A stretch of DNA of 32,404 nt from an uncultured Saprospiraceae bacterium (GTDB lineage: Bacteria; Bacteroidota; Bacteroidia; Chitinophagales; Saprospiraceae): assembly GCA_937923345.1 (NCBI GenBank), contig CAKZVJ010000099.1, forward strand, positions 1 to 32,404, read 5' to 3'. Position 1 is the stretch's first letter; each line of letters opens with the position of its first letter. Under the pieces are notes generated by a model. That model was given only the letters and a program-made list of their open reading frames with translations, did not search any database and was not told the DNA's origin. Positions 1-7,820 of the stretch are shown here, piece after piece. The position numbers were made by a program, and so were the translations under genes.

Positions 1-89
1 CATCTGCTAGTCTCGTGCCACTGCGATCCTTAGCGCATGAGATTTTGCTTTAGTGTTGTGTGGTTCTTTTTGGTAGTAATGATTATTTC

Positions 90-357
90 AGGAATGTTCA
101 GAAATATCATATTTCGTTAAAAAAAACATTCTACATCTTAAGATCTCTAAATGATCACACCATTTTTAATATTATTGCTTTAAAAACGGGGTGATTCTTT
201 GACTCAATTTGTCATGATTCTTAAAAGAAAATCACGCCAAATTGGTTCTTGCCTCGTTAATTCCCAGGGTTGCCACCCTGGGCTACAGTATTATCACCCC
301 CCGAAAAAAATCGGGGCAAGCACTCTGGGGGTTCTTCTCTTACTTCTGAATATCCCT
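90..357 (+). repeat. MITE-like dispersed repeat, copy 1
   Basis: This 268-bp element is about 90% identical (by eye) to an inverted copy at 11799-12067 and to a partial copy from 32265. Its ends form imperfect 14-bp terminal inverted repeats: AGGAATGTTCAGAA at the left and TTCTGAATATCCCT at the right (12 of 14 match as inverted repeats). Inside are two strong hairpins: CCCAGGGT-tgcc-ACCCTGGG near 263-282, and a CCCCGA/TCGGGG stem around an A-run near 297-316. There is no coding capacity beyond chance ORFs. I see no clear target-site duplication. It ends 9 bp short of the stop codon of the minus-strand gene at 367. The MITE interpretation (non-autonomous, moved by a transposase elsewhere) is inference from the terminal repeats and copy number. 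Bases 1-89 to its left show no recognisable feature. Confidence 0.8.
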
Positions 358-366
358 ACGGAAGAC

Positions 367-1896
367 CTACTCCAATTTTGGGGAAAAAGACTCCATTTCT
401 AATTCCTTCAAACGATATACCCTAACAGAACCCGCCGCCAAAATCAGGCTGTCCAGCATGGGTTGAATATCATCGCGCTGATCGAATTTTCTAGAATCGC
501 AGTACAAATATTCAGCACCCTTATCCTTGATCAAACCATGGACAAAATCCGCTGGCAGGCTGCTCCCATTATAGACATACCCTTTTTTATTGATCTGGTA
601 AGGAAAAACATACATGCTCACATCATTCAGAATAATGCACTTGGCATCGTCTGGAACAGCATTTGTCAAGGCAACTCTATGCGTATACAAGTCCTTGTTG
701 AACCAGATGATATACCACTTATCAATGGATACATAGTAGGATACAAAGGGAGCACTTATGATACACATTAGTACAATTAGCTTGGAAAATTTAGCGCGAA
801 AAGTAAGCAGTTTTTCTACACCTAAAGTAACCATGATGTACAAGCCTGGAAGAAAAGGCATCAAGTAATAATCATGTACGGTCCCAATCACATCCCACTG
901 AAGCAATAGGTAAACTGTGGTGATGCCAAACATATACCAAACCCATTCTTTGTCTTTCAATCCCTTGATACTTGAGAACAATCCAATAAAAAATGGAATC
1001 CAAACAGAGGCATACAACAAGACTTGAGGGAACATTACAGTAGCATGATGTTGTAGTATCTCATAGTTTCTCGCCCAATCCGTCTTGGTGCCAAATACAC
1101 CCGTCAGCACATCGTTGCCCGCCCAGGTAGGAATGACCCAATAGTACCATGCCAATGCTGGAAGGAGAATAGCCAATTGTAAAGCGGCAATTTTTACTTG
1201 AGGTATAATCTGTGACCTGTCTCTGTACAGGGTATGAAAGAAAAAATATATGCCAACAATAGACAGCATCAAATATGGAAGTTTAGCCCAAGTAGCTAGT
1301 AATAATGACAAGGCCGCGAAGACGATCTGATTATGTTCACCATACTTATAATAGGACACCGAAAAATACAAATACCACATACTAGCCGCCAGGGCCAAAT
1401 TATCTGGTAGCGGATTGATCATATAGAAAAACATCACCGGAGAAAATAGGTACAAAAGTAAACCCGCTAGCGCTGGTGCTGCCTCAAAGTCCATCATACG
1501 AAGTAATCGATAAAAACCAATGCTACCCCAAATTGAAATAAGAAAAAGCATAATCCTAACTATAGCTGGATGCTGACCTAAAGCTCGCTGCACCATAGCA
1601 ATAGTCCACTGCATAATAGGAAATTCATAGCGTTGAATATTGGAGTCATTATAATTGTAGTGGCAGACCCTTGGATTGAGGATATTGGGATCAGACTCTG
1701 TAAAATTTTTGATATTCCACATCGTCTGTGTTTGTCTCCAAGCATGTTTTCCTTGAAAATCAAGTGGTATTATCCGAAGGTGCAGAAAAAAACTTAAACC
1801 TAGTATAAAGGCTATTATACTGATTATATGGGTATTCTTGAGCGAGTATGATGATGGTAAATTCTTCAACAATTCAAAGGTATAAAAATCATTCAA
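367..1896 (-). CDS. GT39/ArnT-like polytopic membrane glycosyltransferase
   Basis: A 509-aa integral membrane protein of the GT-C type, similar in layout to the dolichyl-phosphate-mannose/ArnT (GT39/GT83) superfamily. A first membrane helix (about residues 23-42) is followed by a large extracytoplasmic loop with an Asp and the HAWRQTQT segment, typical of Bacteroidota GT39 proteins. About ten further hydrophobic segments run to residue 400, and a short soluble C-terminal domain follows. Such enzymes move a sugar from a polyprenyl-phosphate donor to a lipid or glycan acceptor on the periplasmic face; donor and acceptor cannot be read from the sequence. It starts 33 bp after the stop of the GT4 gene upstream, so the two are probably cotranscribed. 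A MITE-like repeat lies just beyond its stop. The family call is good; the exact substrate is unknown. Confidence 0.75.
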   Translation of the reverse strand: MNDFYTFELLKNLPSSYSLKNTHIISIIAFILGLSFFLHLRIIPLDFQGKHAWRQTQTMWNIKNFTESDPNILNPRVCHYNYNDSNIQRYEFPIMQWTIAMVQRALGQHPAIVRIMLFLISIWGSIGFYRLLRMMDFEAAPALAGLLLYLFSPVMFFYMINPLPDNLALAASMWYLYFSVSYYKYGEHNQIVFAALSLLLATWAKLPYLMLSIVGIYFFFHTLYRDRSQIIPQVKIAALQLAILLPALAWYYWVIPTWAGNDVLTGVFGTKTDWARNYEILQHHATVMFPQVLLYASVWIPFFIGLFSSIKGLKDKEWVWYMFGITTVYLLLQWDVIGTVHDYYLMPFLPGLYIMVTLGVEKLLTFRAKFSKLIVLMCIISAPFVSYYVSIDKWYIIWFNKDLYTHRVALTNAVPDDAKCIILNDVSMYVFPYQINKKGYVYNGSSLPADFVHGLIKDKGAEYLYCDSRKFDQRDDIQPMLDSLILAAGSVRVYRLKELEMESFSPKLE

Positions 1897-1929
1897 GAAG
1901 AGCTGTATCTATACTTTGGACCTTTTATA

Positions 1930-2982
1930 CTATTGAGTCAGATCGTAATACAAATTGATATATTGTTGCATGCATCGTTGCCAGGTGAACCGATTGGCCT
2001 GATCCTTTATCTTATGCTGATGTGCTTCTGGATGCTTGTAGTACTGGACAAGACCCGCCTTGATGGTATTCGCCATATGCTCTTCATCGAAGTGCTCAAA
2101 GTACTGTGCTGCCTTGGCACCTACCTCAGGGAGACTAGTCAAATTGCTTATAAAAGTTGGTTTCCCAAACTGCATTGCCTCTATAACAGGCATACCAAAA
2201 CCTTCTGCCCGAGATGGAAAACAAAAGGCCTCACAGGATTGATACAAAGCTACTTTTTCTGACTCCTTTATGGTGCCTGGTAATAAGACTTGCCCTTCCA
2301 ACCCATTCAATTTGATAAGTTCTTTGATATGATGCCCATACTTATTGTCATGATTTCCAGCGATGACCAATTGCTTGTTGGGGATTAGTTTCATCATGGG
2401 TATCAATGTCTCAAAATTTTTCTTTGGACTAAACAAGCTAATGCTAAATAAGAAATCTCCTTTGGGTAAATATTTTGGGTAATCCGGCTTTACTTTTGTC
2501 AACTCTTTTACCCCATTGTGTATCACTTGGATAGGCTTATTGATATCCGGAAACTGTTCTATAATTTGTGACTTAGTATATTCCGAAATAGTGGATACAC
2601 AGCTCGCTTGCTCTATTTCCTTTTGTAGTTTGAGCAGGTACGCCTTTTTTTTGTTACCATTTTTCTCTACCAAAAAATTAAGATCATGTATGGTCAATAA
2701 TTGCCTAAAGCCGCGGGGGGGCTTGTAGGCAGGGAATTGATGCAGACTATGCCACAAATCATATTGCTCGTGGCTTGATCTCCACCAACGTAGTAAAGGA
2801 TTTACTTTTATCTGTTTGATCAATGGAGAAAAGTGTAGATCGTGAACCCGAGGCACCAAAAAATGAAACTCAAATTCGTGTGCGTGTTCTTCGTTTAGAT
2901 ATGAACCAAACTGCTCAGAAAATTGACCTAAACCTGAGTATAGATTTTTAATTTTAGATAGATCAATTAGGATTTTTTTCAT
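1930..2982 (-). CDS. Glycosyltransferase family 4 (group 1)
   Basis: A cytoplasmic GT-B glycosyltransferase of about 350 aa, normal for the family. The N-terminal half is the acceptor-binding Rossmann domain. The C-terminal half has the donor-binding signature EGFGMPVIEAM, with the E-x7-E pair near residues 260 and 268, followed by GKPTFISNLTSLPEVG. It probably adds a nucleotide-activated sugar to a surface polysaccharide or lipid-linked glycan. I chose the ATG at 2982 (product begins MKKILIDLSK) rather than the in-frame TTG two codons upstream, because MKK is the usual opening and a TATATTTG -7 box lies only 8 bp upstream of it. The next gene on the strand is a membrane glycosyltransferase, which suggests a small two-gene envelope glycan unit. 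Substrate unknown. Confidence 0.88.
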   Translation of the reverse strand: MKKILIDLSKIKNLYSGLGQFSEQFGSYLNEEHAHEFEFHFLVPRVHDLHFSPLIKQIKVNPLLRWWRSSHEQYDLWHSLHQFPAYKPPRGFRQLLTIHDLNFLVEKNGNKKKAYLLKLQKEIEQASCVSTISEYTKSQIIEQFPDINKPIQVIHNGVKELTKVKPDYPKYLPKGDFLFSISLFSPKKNFETLIPMMKLIPNKQLVIAGNHDNKYGHHIKELIKLNGLEGQVLLPGTIKESEKVALYQSCEAFCFPSRAEGFGMPVIEAMQFGKPTFISNLTSLPEVGAKAAQYFEHFDEEHMANTIKAGLVQYYKHPEAHQHKIKDQANRFTWQRCMQQYINLYYDLTQ

Positions 2983-2990
2983 AGCCAAAG

Positions 2991-2998
2991 CAAATATA
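2991..2998 (-). promoter_or_regulatory. Candidate -7 box for the GT4 gene
   Basis: On the minus strand this reads TATATTTG, a perfect match to the Bacteroidota -7 consensus TAnnTTTG, ending 8 bp before the chosen ATG. The 5' untranslated region would be only a few bases. I see no good TTG/TTTG -33 element at the usual distance, so support rests on the -7 box and its position. Confidence 0.45.
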
Positions 2999-3330
2999 CA
3001 CCTAGACTATAAAAGGAAATTAGAAACAGAGTTTTATTTTAGGATTAGATAAATAGGTGACAAGAACAAACAATTTCAATACATCGATACATATCATAAA
3101 TGAATCTTCTCCAAAAAGTCAAGAAACCACAAAATAATTTTCTGGAGTGGGCTTGCGAATTATAAAATCTAAACAGCCGTAAAATCAAGAATTAATTAGT
3201 CTATTCTACTAAAAACGATTACTTTAAGGCTAAATATCGCAGAACTCATTATAATTATTCGCTTAAAAGAACTAGAATTTTTATTTTAATGTTCTTAGCA
3301 TGCCCTTAGTACACTTTAAATTATTCTATT
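2999..3330. other. Intergenic region with no recognised feature
   Basis: About 330 bp of AT-rich DNA between divergent genes. It must carry promoters for both sides, but apart from the -7 box for the GT4 gene at its left edge and a weak TATTTTG at 3327-3333 I see no hairpin, repeat or coding potential. Confidence 0.6.
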
Positions 3331-3960
3331 TTGCATTTCTATTTGACTTTTATCATGTTATTGATTGCTTCCATAGCATTTTCTCAAGGGGCAAAAGAGG
3401 ATAATAATTGGGAATTTGTAGTCGAAAAACCTAGTATCAAAGTATACACCCGCACCACTAATACATCAGACATTAAACAACTACGAATTTTGGCCGATTT
3501 TGATGGCCAAATAGATACTTTACTCCTTATTTTAAACGAAGCCACAAATTACCCTTCATGGGTGTATAAATGCGCTAAAAGTGAACCCATTTCTCCTGGT
3601 GAAGGCTACAATACAGCCTACTCTGCCATCTCGGATTTTCCATTCCCAATGTCGGATCGTGAGCTTGTAGCTAAAAGTAATCAGTGGAAAGATGAAGAAG
3701 GTAGATTGATACAACAAACAGTTAGCGCAGCAGAGGATATCCCTATAAAACCAGGCATAGTCCGCATCAAGGACTATAGCGCCAAGTGGATTATGGAGCA
3801 AACGGATACGAATACAATTCACGTAGAGTACATCTCTACCGTAGATCCTGGGGGTAATATTCCTACCTGGATTATTAATTTGGCCCTGACCACTGGACCC
3901 ATAAAAACTTTTGAAAAACTTATGAAACAAGTGAGTGAAAGAAGTGCAGACTTTAATTAA
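3331..3960 (+). CDS. Secreted START-domain (StAR-related lipid transfer) protein
   Basis: A 209-aa protein with an N-terminal hydrophobic signal ending near AFSQ and one START-like lipid-binding domain over most of the rest. Recognisable START features are the WEFVVEKPSIKVYTR opening, an ATNYPSWVYKCAKSEPI segment, the FPFPMSDREL motif and the C-terminal helix KTFEKLMKQVSERSADF. Proteins of this type bind a lipid in a deep hydrophobic pocket; in Bacteroidota they are usually single-domain and uncharacterised. The start is uncertain: no ATG lies at the expected place, TTG at 3331 gives a plausible signal peptide, and the only early ATG (3355) would leave a signal of about 11 residues. An imperfect -7 box (TATTTTG) overlaps the TTG, which argues for caution. 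It is convergent with the DUF1801 gene. Confidence 0.75.
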   Translation: MHFYLTFIMLLIASIAFSQGAKEDNNWEFVVEKPSIKVYTRTTNTSDIKQLRILADFDGQIDTLLLILNEATNYPSWVYKCAKSEPISPGEGYNTAYSAISDFPFPMSDRELVAKSNQWKDEEGRLIQQTVSAAEDIPIKPGIVRIKDYSAKWIMEQTDTNTIHVEYISTVDPGGNIPTWIINLALTTGPIKTFEKLMKQVSERSADFN

Positions 3961-3996
3961 TGATGAGTTATGAATGCTTTTTTGGATAGCTACATG

Positions 3997-4018
3997 TGCA
4001 TGGCCGTTGGCCATTAGC
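3997..4018. terminator. Stem-loop downstream of the START gene
   Basis: ATGGCC-gtt-GGCCAT forms a perfect 6-bp stem, extended by TGC/GCA pairing with a 2-nt bulge. It lies 36 bp after the stop. No T-run follows, so it is a weak or factor-assisted terminator at best, or part of a local repeat. Confidence 0.35.
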
Positions 4019-4023
4019 AACCA

Positions 4024-4150
4024 GCACCTAGACACCTAGACACCTAGACACCTGGACACCTGGACACCTAGACACCTAGACACCTAGACACCTAGACACC
4101 TAGACACTTAGACACCTAGGCACCTAGATACCTAGATACCTAAACACCTA
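4024..4150. repeat. 8-bp tandem repeat array, about 16 units
   Basis: Fifteen complete units plus a 7-bp last unit of the consensus ACACCTAG run without interruption. Variants occur mainly at both ends (GCACCTAG, ACACCTGG, ACACTTAG, ATACCTAG, ATACCTAA), while the centre is homogeneous, the usual pattern of an array that expands and contracts by slippage. It fills the space between two convergent genes, and the last unit provides the stop codon (TAG on the minus strand, 4148-4150) of the DUF1801 gene. The period is not a multiple of three and neither strand is plausibly coding. Confidence 0.95.
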
Positions 4151-4519
4151 TTTCTTCTTCTTAAATGTATACGGTCTAGTATGATCGAGCAAAATCGCTT
4201 CTTCAACAATTTCAGTTAAAGGGACCAAGGGGATGCGCTTCACATCATATAGAGAAATACCTGCTACCATAACTCTTTTCTTAAAATCTAGAATGCCTTG
4301 ATGTAAAGAAAGCTCTCTTGCGCGCACAAAATTGAACTCTATGCCGTCATTTTTTATAGGATTGAGGTAACAAATCCATGTTTGTTGGTAGTAGAAAGGG
4401 ATTTTAAAGCGATATTTAGCTTCCAAATCGAATTGCATCGTCAGCCAATCATGCAGAAAAAAAGTGATTTCCTTTTGCTGCCCAGTCAAAGTATCCATAT
4501 ACGAATCAAGAGATGCCAT
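4148..4519 (-). CDS. DUF1801 (YdhG-like) domain protein
   Basis: A 123-aa protein matching the DUF1801 family over its full length: an N-terminal helical part (LTGQQKEITFFLHDWL), the core YRFKIPFYYQQTWICYLNP strand region, a DGIEFNFVRARELS segment, and the family-typical DFKKRVMVAG and C-terminal lysine tail. The family is small, soluble and cytoplasmic; its biochemical role is not established, so no function is assigned. The start at 4519 has a near-perfect promoter immediately upstream; the -7 box ends only 4 bp before the ATG, so the mRNA is either leaderless or translation starts at the second Met (4498). The stop codon lies inside the 8-bp repeat array. Divergent from the ATPase operon. 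Confidence 0.85.
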   Translation of the reverse strand: MASLDSYMDTLTGQQKEITFFLHDWLTMQFDLEAKYRFKIPFYYQQTWICYLNPIKNDGIEFNFVRARELSLHQGILDFKKRVMVAGISLYDVKRIPLVPLTEIVEEAILLDHTRPYTFKKKK

Positions 4520-4523
4520 CTAA

Positions 4524-4555
4524 CAAAGGTATCAGATATGCCAAGTAAGACAAAA
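4524..4555 (-). promoter_or_regulatory. Bacteroidota promoter for the DUF1801 gene
   Basis: On the minus strand, TTTTG (4555-4551) is followed by 19 bp and then TACCTTTG (4531-4524). Both the -33 TTTG and the -7 TAnnTTTG elements match the consensus exactly with normal spacing, making this the best promoter in the window. It places the transcription start at or beside the first base of the annotated start codon. Confidence 0.8.
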
Positions 4556-4671
4556 TATCACCCTATTTTGATAAAGAACAAGCATGTTTTTCGCAAAAAA
4601 TAAGCCTTAGACAAAAAAGCAGCGTACAATGGAGTGTAATACAGTCAACATATATATATTTATGTTCAAAT

Positions 4672-7086
4672 ATGTCACACACAGATATCATAGTCAATAA
4701 GCCCAAACGGGACCTTTCTGAAGTTCGTTCAGAATTGAACACCCTATTATCCAACTTTAATGCTTTACTCGAACAAGAGATTGCAAAGGCTTGGGCGCCA
4801 GAACAAGATGTTAGTCATTTAGAAGCCTTAGAAGACGGGGCTTATGAAATCTCTTCCTTAGTCATCAAGATAGGTGATTTGTGCACCGAAGCGCTTGATC
4901 AAGGGGAAGAAGATCCAAAATATTATGGGATCTGCTATCAGTGGATGGAAGAGACAAAGTCATTCTTGATACTTTGGAGAAACACTCTTTTTGAAGAGCA
5001 GAAAGCTCTGCTCTTAGTTTCTGAAGGAAAGGCAAAAATGGAGGATTATAGCCTCCTTAAATCGAGAGCTAAAAAGACGCTAACAGATGCTGCGCATTAT
5101 CTTATAGAATCCTTATCAACAAATGTGGGCGCAAGTCAAAGAATTATCCATAGGTTCAACTTGCAAGACAATCCATGGCCTACTGCCTATAGAGGACAGA
5201 TTGCGATGCTAGCTCCTCAATGCGAAGCCTTGGTGAAACAATACAAACTTTTATGGAATACATCAGGGGTATATGTTCTCGTCAAATCAGGCCTAACAGA
5301 AGCATTCGATAAACATAAAATATCGGTTGAGAGCTTCAAAAAAGGAATCCTACAAATTAATAATTCTCTTGAATTTGGTGAAGAGCTCGTCATATCCGAC
5401 ATCGTCAAAGAGTTAAACAACCTGAAAGAAGTCCATCTTTCCTATCGGTCTTTTCAAGATATGCAAACCGAAATGGACGCAGGTCTCAAAGACTTACCCG
5501 CTTCGGAAAAGTATGTCATTCAAACCCTAGGAAGTAAATTATCCTACGTCGAAATTCACCTGAGGCGCAGGACAAGTGCCTGGCTTGACTCGGAGATCCT
5601 TCCTCTGATGAATAATTTCTATGCCACAAGATCGAATATAAAAAATCAATTCAATCTTAGCTTATCGAACATTAAAAACAGACTCCAGCAAGAGAAAGTC
5701 AATAGCATTCGATACGAAAAAGAAGAGCTACTAATTGCCCTCAATACTTTTTGCAAAAGATTAGAAAAGTACGAACAACAAATCGCTAAAATGCGTTTAG
5801 AAACGATCACTCAGCTGAGGGCAATGAATGTGCACAAGATTTATGATGGTAACTTCTTATCCCTATCTATCGCATCTACACTTAATCAGTATAACGCAAA
5901 TAGCAAACAACGATTTGAAGGCATTAAAAAGTGGATACAAAACAAAAGCGTATTTGTCAAACAATATCAAGATAGTGTAGAAGAAGAAGAAAGATTAAGC
6001 ATTTCTGAAAAGCTAGTGCGTGTAATCAATGCACGCAAACCTACTGAAGGAAGCACCCACTATACCAATATGTTTATGACCAAGGGCTATATAGGCTCTT
6101 CGTTTATGGTAGGAAGAGAAGAAGAATTTATGCATATTGCGAGCATAGTAAAAAATTGGACGCTAGGTTATCGTGGTTCAATCATGATCACAGGAGTGCG
6201 TTTTTCTGGCAAAACGCTTTTGGCGGAGGTTACTGCACAAAGACACTTTCCAGATAAAACGATAAAATTGGTGCCAGGTAAAAAGCTACAAGTAGGTGGA
6301 CGTCATATAGATGCTACCTTCAGCTTAGAGGAACAGTTGGCTTTTATAGAAAAGTATAGTCTTCAGGATAAGGTGATGGTATTGATTGACGATTTGCAAC
6401 AATGGAACAATGAAGATTTTTCATTGCTGGAAAATGTTCGCGCCATGGCCAAAATGATTGACAAACATTCTAGCAAAATCTTTTTTGTTGTTTGTCTCAA
6501 TAATTGGTTGAAAGAAAGATTGCAAAGTGCTTTACAGCTAGAAAGTATTTTTCAGGCTGAAATCAATACAGATTCATTATCATTTGAGGAATTAAAACGG
6601 GCTATCTTGATCCGGCACAGTGCTACCCATGTAGAACTCGTAGACGATGAGGGAGTAGAACTTAGCACCAATGCAGTCAATAAAATCATAAAAAATATCA
6701 ATTATGTAACCCGAGGGAATGTAGGTGAAAGTTTTATGCGTTGGGCACATGATATACATATCTACGATGATGAAAATGTACGGTATTCGTTTTCTGATTA
6801 TGTCATTCCTCCTTTTTTAACCCCTTCCTCTAGCATACTGTTATTGACTATTATCACTTACGGCGCGACAAATGAATATTTACTTATAGGATTGTTCGGG
6901 CCCGCGTTTCAAGAAGAATATAAGCCCATTTTACAACGTCTCATCAATATTGGTGTTATCCAGCGTACTATCAACGGTAGACTAGAAATAAGACCAAGTA
7001 TCGTAAATGACATTGCTTCCCTTTTAGAAAAATATACTTCTTTCACTTATTTAAAAAAAAATAAACATAACCTACAGTGGAATTAG
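4672..7086 (+). CDS. Large P-loop (AAA/STAND-type) ATPase with N-terminal helical region
   Basis: An 804-aa soluble protein. Residues 1-460 are helical, with coiled-coil-like stretches and no domain I recognise. A nucleotide-binding domain follows: an FMVGREEEF motif (near 479-487), Walker A GVRFSGKT (508-515), Walker B VMVLIDDL with Asp573-Asp574, and a sensor-like KIFFVVCLNNW strand. This order resembles ORC/STAND-type AAA ATPases. Residues about 720-790 look like a winged-helix fold (repeated short helices, then RLINIGVIQRTINGRLEIR). There is no signal peptide or membrane segment, so it is cytoplasmic. Its last 10 bp overlap the GTG start of an MscS-like gene, and an antiporter follows, so it is probably an ATP-dependent regulator or assembly factor for these membrane partners. 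That role is inference. Confidence 0.8.
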   Translation: MSHTDIIVNKPKRDLSEVRSELNTLLSNFNALLEQEIAKAWAPEQDVSHLEALEDGAYEISSLVIKIGDLCTEALDQGEEDPKYYGICYQWMEETKSFLILWRNTLFEEQKALLLVSEGKAKMEDYSLLKSRAKKTLTDAAHYLIESLSTNVGASQRIIHRFNLQDNPWPTAYRGQIAMLAPQCEALVKQYKLLWNTSGVYVLVKSGLTEAFDKHKISVESFKKGILQINNSLEFGEELVISDIVKELNNLKEVHLSYRSFQDMQTEMDAGLKDLPASEKYVIQTLGSKLSYVEIHLRRRTSAWLDSEILPLMNNFYATRSNIKNQFNLSLSNIKNRLQQEKVNSIRYEKEELLIALNTFCKRLEKYEQQIAKMRLETITQLRAMNVHKIYDGNFLSLSIASTLNQYNANSKQRFEGIKKWIQNKSVFVKQYQDSVEEEERLSISEKLVRVINARKPTEGSTHYTNMFMTKGYIGSSFMVGREEEFMHIASIVKNWTLGYRGSIMITGVRFSGKTLLAEVTAQRHFPDKTIKLVPGKKLQVGGRHIDATFSLEEQLAFIEKYSLQDKVMVLIDDLQQWNNEDFSLLENVRAMAKMIDKHSSKIFFVVCLNNWLKERLQSALQLESIFQAEINTDSLSFEELKRAILIRHSATHVELVDDEGVELSTNAVNKIIKNINYVTRGNVGESFMRWAHDIHIYDDENVRYSFSDYVIPPFLTPSSSILLLTIITYGATNEYLLIGLFGPAFQEEYKPILQRLINIGVIQRTINGRLEIRPSIVNDIASLLEKYTSFTYLKKNKHNLQWN

Positions 7087-7814
7087 ACCATCTTCATATT
7101 CTTGGTAGCATCGAAATCAGCTGGGCGCGATGGATATTCACGAGCCTCTTGGTATTTGGTATTTATTGGGTAGTCCGTATTGCAGATAATATTTTTAAAA
7201 AAGCAAGTCTTTTGGGGGGATTGTCAGCGCAAATATATCAGGTTATCCATAAAGCATTTGTGATGGCAGAACCGCTTTCGCTTTTGATAATACTGGCTAG
7301 TTTTATATTCATAAATCCTGTGGTACATGGAATCATGGCTTTGATCTTGCTGCTTATCAGCTATCAAATTCTTAAAAGTTATTTTTCTGGAAAGGTATTA
7401 CAAATAAAAGGAGAACTCTTTGTAGGTCAAAAAATAAAAGTACATCAGACAGAAGGCTTTATTCAGAAAATTGGGCGCACAAACCTGACCCTACAAACCA
7501 AACAAGGCGTGGAATACCTGTCCTATATGCAACTTTTTGATCATGGCTATACCCAAATGCAGGGAGAGAAAATTGGAGGTCTACAAGCACTTATTATCAA
7601 TTGTGAAAATGTAGAGCAAAAATTAACCATTACAGATATAAAAGATAAACTTTGGCAGTCTCCTTATCTCGATTGGTCTTTTGACCCAGAAGTGAGTATC
7701 ACCAATATTCATAACCAGTTTGAAATAAAAGTACTTCTCCGTGAAAAAAATCACTTAGAAGATTTTAAAAATTTGATAAATGCCTGGGGCTACTCTTGTC
7801 GCCTCAAAAATTAA
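7077..7814 (+). CDS. Small MscS-like membrane protein
   Basis: A 245-aa protein with about three membrane helices (residues 16-36, 62-82, 84-104), a beta domain (about 110-158, IKGELFVGQKIKVHQ... TNLTLQTKQGVEYLSY) and an alpha/beta C-terminal domain. This is the layout of the mechanosensitive channel MscS, and the beta domain aligns with the MscS pattern of a GxxI segment, a small turn, then T-x-L and a loop where MscS has IPN. Here that position reads LSYMQLF, and the glycine/alanine-rich pore helix is not evident, so channel activity is uncertain. GTG at 7077 overlaps the ATPase stop by 10 bp and suggests translational coupling. The antiporter gene starts 6 bp after its stop. Confidence 0.72.
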   Translation: MELDHLHILGSIEISWARWIFTSLLVFGIYWVVRIADNIFKKASLLGGLSAQIYQVIHKAFVMAEPLSLLIILASFIFINPVVHGIMALILLLISYQILKSYFSGKVLQIKGELFVGQKIKVHQTEGFIQKIGRTNLTLQTKQGVEYLSYMQLFDHGYTQMQGEKIGGLQALIINCENVEQKLTITDIKDKLWQSPYLDWSFDPEVSITNIHNQFEIKVLLREKNHLEDFKNLINAWGYSCRLKN

Positions 7815-7820
7815 TATACT

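Noticed and set aside
199-402. 67-codon ORF over the first MITE copy
   Set aside because: It reads through repeat hairpins into the antisense of the GT39-like gene, and copy 2 does not preserve it as a gene.
2983-2988. In-frame TTG start two codons upstream of the GT4 ATG
   Set aside because: It adds only two residues, and the ATG gives the normal MKK opening.
3556-4035. 159-codon minus-strand ORF across the START gene
   Set aside because: It is antisense to a well-supported gene, with no recognisable domain.
4024-4150. CRISPR array
   Set aside because: Units are 8 bp and contiguous, with no spacers and no cas genes.
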